Shown here: positions 8,942-20,140 of the stretch, in pieces
Layout of the letters: the number at the start of each line of letters is the position of its first letter
Position numbering within the stretch: position 1 is the first letter of the stretch
Source of the DNA: Poecilobothrus nobilitatus
Taxonomy: Eukaryota; Arthropoda; Insecta; Diptera; Dolichopodidae
Direction of reading: 5' to 3'
Length of the DNA stretch: 64,000 bases
Assembly (NCBI GenBank): GCA_947095535.1
Contig: OX352772.1
Span: 52,223,445-52,287,444 of the forward strand
Notes under the pieces: model-generated
Seen by the model: only the letters and a program-made list of their open reading frames with translations
Databases searched by the model: none
Told to the model about the DNA's origin: nothing
Position numbers and translations under genes: made by a program

Positions 8942-11900
8942 GTAAAATGTGCATGGAATGACTATAGATGCAAATCTTTCCCTAACTCTTTAAATAAAAA
9001 AAATATATACAAAGAAATTATGTTATTAAATATTTAAACACATATACATGTGCCGGGAAACTTGTGATAGAGAAAAAATAATTGAAAAAGTTGAAATAAA
9101 ACTATAGGTATTATAATATTAAAATATATGGCCAATTATAAAGTATCTTAATTGTAAAGTATTTCAATTATAGATAGTTTCTCTCAACATAAAAAATATT
9201 GTTGTAAATAGTGTTGGTCAATTGGTACTAATAACACGATTTTCAAAAAAAATTGAGTTTTCTGATGTATGGAAATTTTCTATACGTATATGGCTTTAAA
9301 AAAAACGTTTACTCTATGGTGAGGTGACAATTTTATACTATATAAAACATTTGTCGGTAGATTTAAAATATGTATATATTTTCGGTATTTTTTTTTGAAT
9401 ACAAGTAAGAATATATTGATATATCCATTTTCTAAATTCATAAAAAATTTACAGGATCAAAAATCAAATTTTAACTCAAAAAAAAAAACCATATTATTGA
9501 AAAAAAGGACATTCAATTATCTTCGCTTAATTATAGGACTTCATAAGAAATTTAAAAATGAAAAAAAAACCAAAATGTAAGATATAACGACAATATTGCT
9601 ACAACTAATAGTAATAAAATAAATCAACGGTCAATTAATACAAATATATATATATTTTTTTCTTTTCATTTTTTTCTAAGAATTCATCAAAAATTTCAAA
9701 AAAAAAAAAAAAATATCCAAAATATTTCTTAATTCTCAATTGGTGGGCTTTTAAATTTCATTGCCGATTCATATAATATAAAGAAAAAGGAAGTTTCTAA
9801 GAATTTATTTTGTTTTTTTTTTTTTTTTTGCTTTTTTGTGACCTAAATTTAGATTATATTTTTTCAAGGATAGAAATAAAAATCAAATCACATAAATGAT
9901 AAAAAAAAAGGAAAAGATTAATTTTCAGTGATTTTAGGGTTACCAGAAGATTGTATTTTTTAAGAAAGAACATTCTGTAACAGTGATTTTGTATCATCTA
10001 CACCTTTACCTACACCTTTACCTACTCGAGTTTTCAATCAAGGTGTACTTTTTTAGGTACACCTTTACCTACTCGAGTTTTCAATTATAACATATATTAG
10101 ACACAACATCATTGCAGTTAAAAGCAATTATACCTTTAAACAATAAATTGCTTCATCTCACATTTAGATTTAAATTCTTAATTAACGTTACAATATACAA
10201 CATTGCAACTTAAAATTAGGAACTCTGTTTTTCTCCCTTGTGGACACTTCTTTATCTTATTACTCTTGTAATGAAACTTCCGTTTTAACTATAAAAGGTG
10301 CTACTCTCGAAAGTGAAAATTACAGAAGCAAATAAATTTAGAAGAAGTCATAATATTAACTTAAAAATGATTAAAATATGATAAGGTTAATAAAACGAAT
10401 AGAATTGTCATAACATTTCTATATAGTCCAATCGTTTTATAATCATTTCCAAAATCTTTTCCAAAATGATATTGTATCATTTGAATGATTTTCTGCTAAT
10501 TCGACAGTTTATAGTTCGACCAAATGTTAATGTTAACCAAATCGGAGTTTGGAGAGCTGTTCGGCAGAGAAAATATAATGGCGTTATAGGGGAAACATCA
10601 GACAGATCGTCGGAAAAGATAATCAAAGTCGAAGTTTGGTGTGTCGTTTCGTACAGAAGAATTGTGAGATTATCTGACCATATGAGCAAAGGTTTTGAAT
10701 TTAGTATCCCTTCAATTTGTATTATAATTGTATTGAGTTCCTAAAAAGAAAAGGGTTCCTATTTCTTTGTTAATCAATTTTGATTATCTATAAGTTGCTC
10801 AATATGTTATCTTTGTGTACGTCAATTTTCACCAAATGCAGTAAAAAGAAGTTTAAATAATAACAGTGAGACTTTAGAAATTCTAGTGGAAATTCTATTG
10901 CACAATATAAAAAACACCAAAAATTTACTAACAAAAACATTTGTTCAATTTCTATACAAATTGTAATTATAAAAACGTTTTTCTTTAATCAATAGTTAAT
11001 TATCAACAACACCATATATATTATGGATCCTTCAAATTAACTTTTCCCAATTTGAATTCTGTTGAGAGGAATCGTTATTATATTTATAATTTTTTTTGCA
11101 CTATAGCCATACAAAAACATAAAGCACGTAGAAAGTATTCTGTTAAGTATAGTTTTTTACACGATAAGTATAAACACTAGGAATGGATTCATTTATACAA
11201 TATAGGTTGTGGCTAATCAACAGAAGATTAGAAGAAGGAAACAAATATAGATATAGGTATTCCATTTAAAGAATGAAGTGAACTTTTATAACTTATTAAA
11301 GCTCCTTTTCGAATTTTTTCCAAATTATATACTCGTACTTACAATAAATTCGTCAATTTATAGGCGTAAATATAATATATAATAGTACTTGATCTCACAT
11401 TTTTGAGATTCTGACAATAAAAGAATTCCCATATTTACATAATATATTATGTAGTATATCCAATTTAAAATAAGATGAATGCATTTCTTGAATATTCCAA
11501 AACTCTTATTATTTTAGTTCTTTTTTTTTGGTTTTCTGCCTTTTATTTTTTTTTTTTTTTAATTTTCTTTATTATAAATGTGGTGACTCTAAATTTGTCT
11601 AAAGTTATAATATCCAATCAATAATATATTGACCCCTTAAATAATTGGTTTCCGTGTTTGATGTAATTTTTTATTTTTATTTTTTTTTTTTTTTGTTAAT
11701 TTTTGAATGGAAACGTACAAAATTCCTAACATTTAAAATGCATTTATAATATTATAATAATAACAGACATATAATATAAAAATGTACATACATATATCAT
11801 ATAAGAATATCTATATAGCAATAGCGCATCTGTTCTGTTTTGTCTCATGTATATATACATATATATATGTATATAATATGTATTTAAGTTAAGTTCGATT

Positions 11901-13617
11901 TTATTTTAAACGATCCTTTTTGTTGTTTTGTCTTTTCATTCCTTTTCAAAAAAATTCAATAACCTTTTGCTGCCTTTTTGTTTTTTTTTTTTCTGTTTTG
12001 TTGTCTTCTTTTTGTTTTATTTTTTTTTTTTTTTAATTTTCAAATTGTTGTATGTATGTATATACATTGATATATAAGAATATATATACAATCTGTAGAT
12101 ACAAAATAAATAAAATTTTCTAAGATAGTTACATTGAACCTTTAAGTATAGTACATTGACCTTTAAAAATAAAAATAAGAACATGAAAAGTATATATTGG
12201 TTTTTCACGTAGTATAAATATATATAGATATATATATATATACATATATACAACTATACAAGACGACAACCCAGAACTTTAATATATTATTATTTTTATT
12301 AGAATCCTAAGTCTGAAGATCATATTAAGATTGTTTTACCTATAGTACCTATGTATCTACAAAAACAGTTTATCATCCATCCTTGAAAATACAAAAGAAA
12401 AAAAACTATTATAATATAATATTGATAGATGTTTGTACATATAAATATATGTATATATAAAATGCATTTAGGTCGGTTTTCCGTTTTATGAATTTATTTC
12501 ATTTTTTCGTTTTTTTATTATTATTTTGGACCTATATTTTAAGCGGGAAAAGTGAAATTCTTAAATGTTCATTGACCTTTTATGATATTATACTGTATAG
12601 TACATCCATTTTTTAGATATTGTTCATGTTTTTTATAAATGAAACTATATATATATATATATCTATTATTTTATATTTGAATTATTTTCTATTTTAAATA
12701 GATTTTTTCGGTTAAATTTTTAAAAATTATAAAATAAAAAAACAAAAAACAATAACGAATGGATAAAATGGTGACGCTTAAAATTGACGCTAAAAGTTAC
12801 GCATCATTTTTCAATTAGATATATGTATAGGTATATATTATGTAATTTTTGACTTTTAATGAATCAAATTTTAATTTAAAGATACTTCTAGGAAAGATAC
12901 TTCTGAAAATGCAAGTGTGTTCTTAAAAGAGATTTAATCAAAAATTATTGGATATATAATTTTGATTTGAACTGAAACAGCTATAAATTTAAATTTTCTG
13001 TAATTTAAAATTGACTTACTTATAAATATTAGTACATATATATTTTTTTATTTGACCTTAGAACACAAATAGGTTTTTAAAGGCAGTTTTTTACATTTTT
13101 TTTTTTGCATGTTAATAACGTTTATTACATTATAAATATTTTTGTTTTTATATTTTTAAAATTAAAAAGACTATTAGGTACGAAAAACTAAATCAAAACT
13201 ACAATATTTTAAGGAAATATTCTAATAAATGATTACTGTATCTTTTTACAAACACCTACGACGTTATAGAGCACTAATTTGCAATATATTTTCTAGAGAG
13301 TGGGCATAATAATCAAGATATAGAAGTCTTAAATAAAGTTTTGGACAATAAGTAGGAAAAAACTCTAAGATGTAACCCAACCTTATTATAATTTTAGATA
13401 ACCTCGTTATTGGTTAGTTGTTATCGTTAATTATTTAGTTATCCAACAATTATTGTATAATCGAATGTAAAGAGTTAAAACACACCATCCAATTTATTAT
13501 TAGGTACTGATTAGAATACATATTCACTTAAAAAACAGACTTTATTTTTGAAAATCAGATCGAATATAATTAGAACAAGTAAATGTAACAGTAAGTCGAT
13601 GCAACCGAATTATTAAT
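8942..13617. other. AT-rich spacer; one short local duplication
   Basis: No coding sequence is supported. A 27-bp segment (ACACCTTTACCTACTCGAG and following bases) occurs at 10012-10038 and again at 10059-10086. The rest is poly-A/T tracts, TATA-rich microsatellites and short chance frames. Confidence 0.55.
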
Positions 13618-16068
13618 ACCCTACACCTGAATAATTCGAATTAAATTAACAATCCATAAGTGTTTTTGGCAGCTGCTTGAACTTCTTCCCTTTTCTGTCT
13701 TATTCAACTCGAATTTCAAGAACGTAAAAGAGGCATCCGCTTGGGATATGCTTGACACCCTTGTATAAAATTTTAAGTTTCTATCTTAATTATTTTCGGA
13801 GATTGGTAGTCCTTGGGATGTTTGTGTCAGCTACCCGAATTGCCACTCCAATTCATCGAATCCATCTCAGGAACATAAAGAAAACTTGCCAGAACACCAT
13901 TCTATTAAATTTAAAGGTTCTACTTTTGTTGGTTTTGGAGATATGCTCGTTGCTCTTGTGCTCGTCCGGAAGTTTCCAAAATACGAACCCATGGTTCAAA
14001 TTCTTTCAAATGTCAGTTTCCAATTTTACAGAAAAGGAAACATAACAGAACACCTTTGTACTAAAAATAAAAGTTCTATCTTTGTTGGTTGTGGAGATAT
14101 ACTCGTTTGCTCTGGGGCTCGTCCGGAAGCTTCCAAGATTTGAACCCATGGACCAAATCCTCACAAATTTCAGAAACATAAATCAAACATGAAGAAACAC
14201 CATTCTGCCTAATTTAAAGGTTATATCTTTGTTGCATTTGGAGATAATATCATTTGCTCTGAGGCTCGTTCGGAAGCTTTCAAAATCCGAACCCAAGGAC
14301 CAAATCCTCTCAAATTTCAGAGGCCTAAATCATACATGAAAGAACACCATTATGCCAAAAGTAAAGGTTATATATTTGTTGTTTTTGGAGATAATCTCAT
14401 TTGCTCTGGGGCTCGTTCGGAAGCTTCCAAAATCCAAACCCATGGACCACATCCTCTTAAATTTTAGAGACATAAATCAAACTGGAAGAAACATCATTAT
14501 AAAAAATTTAAAGGTTCTATCTTTATTGGTTTTGGAGATAATCTCGTTTGCTCTGGGGCTCTTTCGGAAGTTTCCAAAACCCGAACCCATGGACCAAATC
14601 TTCTCACATTTCAGAGACTTAAATAAAACATGAAAGAACACCACCCTGCCAAATTGAAAGGTTATATCTTTGTTGGTTTTGGAGATAATCTCATTTGCTC
14701 TGGTGCTCGTTCGGAAGCTTCCAAAACCAAACCCATGGATCAAATCCTCTTAAATTTCAGAGACATAAATCAAACACGAAAGAACACCATTGTACCAAAT
14801 TCAAAGGTTCTACCTTTGTTCGTATTGGATATAATCTCATTTGCTCTGCGGCTCGTTCGGAAGCTTCCAAAATTCGAATCCACGGTTCAAATTCTTTCAA
14901 ATTTAAACCCATGGCCAAATCCTCTCAAATTTCAGAGACTTAAATCAAACATGAAAAAACACCATTCGGCCAAATTTAAAGGTTATATATATTTGTTGTT
15001 TTTGGAGATAATCTCATTTGCTCTGGGGCTCGTTGGGAAGCTTCCAAAATCCAAACCCATGGACCACATCCTCTTAAATTTTAGAGACATAAATCAAACT
15101 GGAAGAAACATCATTATAAAAAATTTAAAGGTTCTATCTTTATTGGTTTTGGAGATAATCTCGTTTGCTCTGGGGCTCGTTCGGAAGTTTCCAAAACCCG
15201 AACCCATGGACCAAATCTTCTCACATTTCAGAGACTTAAATAAAACATGAAAGAACACCACCCTGCCAAATTTAAAGGTTATATCTTTGTTGGTTTTGGA
15301 GATAATCTCATTTGCTCTGGTGCTCGTTCGGAAGCTTCCAAATCCAAACCCATGGACCAAATTCTCCTAAATTCCAGAGGCCTAAATCATACATGAAAGA
15401 ACACCATTCTGCCAAAAGTAAAGGTTATATCTTTATTGGTTTTGGAGATAATCTCATTTGCTCTGGGGCTCGTTCGGAAGCTTCCAAATCCAAAACCCAT
15501 GGACCAAATCCTCTTAAATTTCAGAGACATAAATCGAACGGGAAGGAACATCATTGTACAAAATTTAAAGGTTCTATCTTTGTTGGTTTTGGAAATAATC
15601 TCATTTGCTCTGGTGCTCGTTCGGAAGCTTCCAAAACCCAAACCCATGAACCAAATCCTCTTAAATTTCAGAGACATAAATCGAACGGGAAGAAACATCA
15701 TTGTACAAAATTTGAAGGTTCTATCTTTGTTGCTTTTGGAGATAATCTCGTTTGCGGAGATTATCTCCAAAAGCCGGAATCATTCGGAAGCTTCCAGAAT
15801 CCGAACCCATGGACGGATTTTGTCCAGATTCGAACTTAGCCTTTCTTTCGTAATTAGTAACCTACTATATAAATTTCATCAAGATAGCATCATTATTTTT
15901 TGAGTTATCGTGCGTACGGACGGACGGACGGACGGACATCGCTAAATCGACTCCGGCGGTGATCCTGATTCAGAATATATATACATGTCTATACCTAACT
16001 CGCTTCCTTTTGGTGGTTACAAACACGATACCAAAGTTAATATACCCTATACTTTAGGTGTAGGGTAT
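13618..16068. mobile_element. Helentron/DINE-like non-autonomous element with central tandem repeats
   Basis: The left end (ACCCTACACCTGA at 13618) is mirrored by TTTAGGTGTAGGGTATA at the right end. The right end forms its own hairpin, TATACCCTA with TAGGGTATA (about 16040-16068). Before it lies a GGAC microsatellite (about 15917-15938) followed by ATCGCTAAATCGACTC, a block typical of dispersed fly repeats. The centre is an array of ~147-bp repeats. Terminal repeat, central tandem array, tetranucleotide microsatellite and 3' hairpin match the architecture of Helentron-associated (DINE-1-type) elements. No Rep/helicase is encoded, so the element is non-autonomous. Family assignment is by structure only. 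Confidence 0.6.
13880..15835. repeat. Tandem array of about 13 copies of a ~147-bp unit
   Basis: The phrase TTTTGGAGATAAT recurs near 13937, 14092, 14240, 14387, 14534, 14681, 14829, 15004, 15151, 15298, 15444, 15590 and 15737. Spacing is almost always 146-148 bp, with one 155-bp and one 175-bp unit. Each copy also carries TTTGCTCTGGGGCTCGTTC, GGAAGCTTCCAAA, a CCATGGACCAAATCC block and TTTCAGAGAC.TAAAT. Central copies are most alike; edge copies are diverged, as expected for an array that turns over by unequal exchange. Because 147 is a multiple of three, an open frame in one unit stays open through many. This explains the overlapping 'proteins' of up to about 206 residues on both strands, which are not genes. 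Confidence 0.9.
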
Positions 16069-16857
16069 AAAAATCATATCATGAAAAAGAAGTAAAATAT
16101 GAAATTTATGGGAAATCTATGAAATTCAAAAATAACTGATGAGAGGATACAAAAAAAAATTGATATTTACATGTTCGTCTTCATAATCAAAATAATTTAA
16201 AATAACAAATAAATTTCTTAAATAAAAATTATTTGCTGTAGCTGTTCTAAATAAAATACAACAAATTTAGTTTGAGAAAAAATATTAAAACAAATAAAAA
16301 GTAACCAGGTTTAGAATCTAGAAAAAAAAATAAACATACTCATATAATAATATTTGCCTTTAAGAAATGAACCGTATTTGGCGTATATAAGTCCAAAATA
16401 ACTGTCATTTTTTTTATTACATTTATTATAATCTATAATTCAAATTTACCAATGTATAATAACTTCCTCATAGTTTTCAAGTTTATATCTTTTAAATAGA
16501 AAAAAGAATATTTTAATGACTATATAAGAAAAAAACATTTAATGAAACAATATAATCCTTTTTTAGATTAAGAATGCCCAAGCTAGATAGGTAAGTAAAA
16601 CAGGTTTTTTATATACATACTTAGGCCAGTTGATAAACTCATTGGATCATATTTAAATCATTCATTCCTTTGAAGCTTTTGTGAAAATCATTTAAGTTAA
16701 ACCCTAAACTTCTGACTGTTGTATCATAATTGCCGTTAGAACAATCATTAAAACTTCCGAAATGAATAAATTTTCTTCCTCAGAACACGTCACATTAAAC
16801 TTCAAAATTACTGTTATTTAAATTTTTATCTGAACAACTTAATTTGTCGTAACAGAA
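16069..16857. other. AT-rich spacer
   Basis: No gene, RNA or repeat structure recognised between the tandem-repeat element and the left duplication unit. Confidence 0.5.
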
Positions 16858-18912
16858 GTTTATATATAATCTATATTTTCGTACCAATAATCAAAGTATA
16901 GAAATAAAAATAATTATGGGATAACTTTATGTAATTCTATAATATCAATTAAGAACAAGAGAGTATACGAGGAGGACTTGAAAAACCAAATGAAGCATTA
17001 AGCTCTTTCTAAAATCTTTTCTTATAAATTATCATTTTCCACATTTATTACATAAAATCTAACTTACAGCAATCATTCTTCCTACTCTAAGACATTGGCC
17101 TTCCTTTTCTCTCAAACTGAAAATTTCTTATAAAATTAAGTTATGTTAAAAATAATGATTTTAAAATGTATATTTAACTAATTTATTTCTTATACTCTTA
17201 TTAATTTTTTAAGTTTCTATAGAATTTTCGACAAACTTTTAATAAGCACGTATACACCTATTCAAAAAAAATAAATAAAATGATCGAATGAAACAAAAAT
17301 AATTCACGATGATTATATTATGTATATGTATATAGTTATTTTGAAATTTGTCCTTAAAACTTGTTTACATTTAATTTATAAAATGTTTTTATATAATGTA
17401 TACTTTATAGTTATTTCTTTTCATATAATTGAAGGCGAATTCCTTTTCTTTATTCATTAATTATTTTCACCTACAATAATTATTAATGCAATATGAAATA
17501 AAAGGTTACCAATGAATTAAAAAATTTTAATTAGAATATAATCAATTATATTGCTAATCAATACGTAAAATAAGGTGATAGATTTTACTCATAAATAATT
17601 TTTTTAACGTTTATTTATACAACTCTAAAAATTCAAACAGAACGTCTGATTAACAATGGATATCTGACACAAAAGAACATGCGCTGCAAAAGTAGAAAAA
17701 ACTACCACACAATAACTGCAGATCGACAATATTGAAACTTTGGCTAAAAGATATTTTTATTAGAAATATTTTGTCAGAAAATGGACTGATTTCTTTTACT
17801 TCTATTTTTAGTAGCTATAAATTATATTTACACGAATTAACAAAAATTAAGCTGACTTAAGCATATTCACCCGTGATTCCATTAAAACAAATAGAACGGT
17901 ATAATATTGTAATAATAGATTGAAAATCTTTACTTACAGCAACAGCGACAAAAATTCTACTAATTTCCTACAGAAATAACTTATATTTGTTTTCAAGATA
18001 AAAATAACGCAGGACGCTGGATGAATTATATTTACGAACTAATTACGTACATCATCGTATATGTGGTGCATAAAAATGTCACAAAAATTAATCAATGTTT
18101 GTTGTATATGACATTTCAGATATTTTTACATTATTTCATTCATTTGCGTCCAACAAAATGGAAAATTGTAATTGTAGTGGATAATGAAATTCGATAATTT
18201 TCAAAATTTTTTGTATAATTTTAAATTAAAACTTTTCATAAAATTCTAAAATGTATATATGTATATATAAAAATGTCAACAGATAAATTTTAAATAAGAA
18301 ATTACTACACAATGAAGCATAAAGATTTTTTTTGTTACAAAATGCATGCTTAATGCCCTAGTTATAACTATAATAGCGCTACCACCACAGCTACGATAAC
18401 CACGGCTACGGCTACCGACTTCAAACCTTTGTCATTCATTTGTTTTGAGTTATAACGGTGAGAATGTCGTTGGTTTGTCAAAATGTATTCATTTTTGATC
18501 TGTCAGTCAGAGTAAACAAAATAATCAGTTTAACAACTATACGTAGAGAAATCGTGTTCTTATAACTAGTAGGCCTAAAAGATATTTGGTAACCGTATAG
18601 CTGTGAAGGTGGTAGCGTTATTATAACTAGGGCTATATGTAAAAATGATCGTTCCTAATGGAAAATCGCTAACAGCCCAGCAGTTATTTTATAAATCAAA
18701 GATTCAACTAAAAGTGGAATGTTTTTGAAAATTTGAAATGCCTTTTACATTAGTATGATCTGCTCATTTGAACAAACATCTTCATCTTTCTTTTTAATCA
18801 GAGCTTGCACAGATCTATGATCTGATTAACAAAAACGCCTATTATTACACAATATATGGTTCTCATTCAGTAGTATAATGTACTTTTTCAAAAAAAATGT
18901 TAGCAATTATAA
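16858..18912 (+). repeat. Segmental duplication, copy 1 (~2.06 kb)
   Basis: This segment, from TATATAATCTATATTTTCG to GTTAGCAATTATA, recurs in the same orientation at 20141-22234. The central part (about 16930-18350) is nearly identical between copies; the right third is visibly more diverged, with small indels. No gene is recognised in it. It contains the short inverted-repeat element at 18355-18634 and ends exactly where the Tc1/mariner-type element begins. Confidence 0.93.
18355..18634. mobile_element. MITE-like inverted-repeat element, copy in duplication unit 1
   Basis: Starts CCCTAGTTATAACTATAAT and ends with the near-inverse ATTATAACTAGGG; the inverted repeats continue inward as AGCGCTACCACC and GGTGGTAGCG. 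About 280 bp, no coding capacity. It was present before the segmental duplication because both units carry it. No convincing target duplication was found, so the superfamily is unknown. Confidence 0.75.
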
Positions 18913-18913
18913 T

Positions 18914-20139
18914 GGGTCTTTCAAATTGAGTTTTCAAAAATAGGCGCCTGTGTAACACACTTCAAACATTGAACGCACCCATATTATATGTCATTTTGAC
19001 AGTTGAAGGTTTGCCATTTATAAAAATGCAGTCGTATACATTACAACAACGTGTTGAAATTATTAAATTATTTTATGAAAATGGTCGTTCTGTAAGAAAT
19101 GTATTTCGCAAATTACGCGATGGTTATGGTCGACATAATCGTCCAACTGAGCAAGAAATTGGTAATATTGTGTGGACATTTCAAGAAACTGGTGCAGTAC
19201 AAGATCGAGAAAGACATCAGTGAGCTTGTGCCGGTCGTTCAAAAATTGGTGCTGTGAGTGATAATGTTACAGCTGACCCCACCATGACAATTTCCCGACG
19301 TTCACAACAATTGGGACTTTCTGAGTCAACTGTATGGGGTATTATGCACAAAGATTTAGCGTTGAAGGCCTACAAATTTCAATTGACACAAGAATTGCTG
19401 CCACAAGATCACTCGATGCGTCGGGACTTTGCCAATTAGATAATGGAACAAAACGACGATTTTTCAAAAAAAATCATCTTTTCGGACGAAGCACACTTTG
19501 AGATCGGTAACGTAGCCAGTTAATAAAAAAACCGCATTTGGGGAAAGGAAAACCCTCGCGTGATCCGAGAGAAGCTAACGCATCCACAAAGAGTCACTGT
19601 TTGGTGTGCATTGTGGTCTGGTATGGTGTGATTGTTCCGCACTTTTGCGAAAATGATGCTGAAAGAGCCATAGCCGTTAACGGTACCAAATATCACGACA
19701 TGATCACAACTTTTTTATGGCCAAAACTGGAAAATATTGATACTGAAGATACAGTCAGAGAAAGACTGCTTATCTCCAGATTCGGTGAAGTGAATTAGCC
19801 TTCAAGATACTGCGATTTGACACCAATAGACTTCTTTCTCTGGAGCTATATGAAAGGACAGGTCTACAAGGATAATCCTCGAAATGTTGAAGCCTTGAAA
19901 GCAGAAATTATTCGAGTTATTAATGAGATAGAGTCGCAACTATGCCAGAATGTGACCGAAAATTTTGATAAAAGAAACAGGTACTGTAAAGACGCAAGAG
20001 GTGGTCACATGGGAGATATCATTTTCAAAGTATAAATGGCGAACATTGTACTTCAAAAATAAATTAAAACTTTTCCAGTTTCAATTCATATTCTATGTCT
20101 TTTAATTAATTACTTTTGAAAACTCAATTTGAAAGACTC
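18914..20139 (+). mobile_element. Tc1/mariner-type transposon remnant
   Basis: 24-bp perfect terminal inverted repeats: GTCTTTCAAATTGAG... at 18916-18939 and its inverse ...CTCAATTTGAAAGAC at 20114-20137. TA-rich flanks fit TA insertion. About 1.2 kb, of ordinary size for the superfamily, with a broken transposase inside. It lies exactly between the two direct copies of the 2.1-kb duplication. Confidence 0.9.
19026..20035 (+). pseudogene. Tc1/mariner-superfamily transposase pseudogene
   Basis: The ATG at 19026 opens a typical N-terminal helix-turn-helix region (YTLQQRVEIIKLFYENGRSV), as in the DUF4817-type transposases found in many insects. Then follow a second DNA-binding segment, the first catalytic Asp in a FSDEAHFE context (about 19484-19502), a VTVWCALWSG region and a C-terminal DLTPIDFFLWSYMKG block. 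Breaks: in-frame stop near 19222, a stop near 19438, adjacent stops near 19520, a frame change by about 19538, and another stop near 19796. The stretch between NIDTED (about 19735-19752) and the terminal block is too short: the region that should hold the second catalytic Asp is deleted. It cannot encode an active enzyme. Confidence 0.88.
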
Positions 20140-20140
20140 T

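Noticed and set aside
10466..10744. 92-codon ATG frame on the plus strand and a 70-codon frame opposite
   Set aside because: No recognisable domain, no introns or partner exons. Both strands are open over the same bases, which fits chance or an old repeat.
13752..15903. Overlapping open frames on both strands (up to about 206 codons) that look like a protein with repeated blocks
   Set aside because: They are the ~147-bp tandem repeat read in several frames. The unit length is divisible by three, frames overlap on both strands, and there is no domain or start context.
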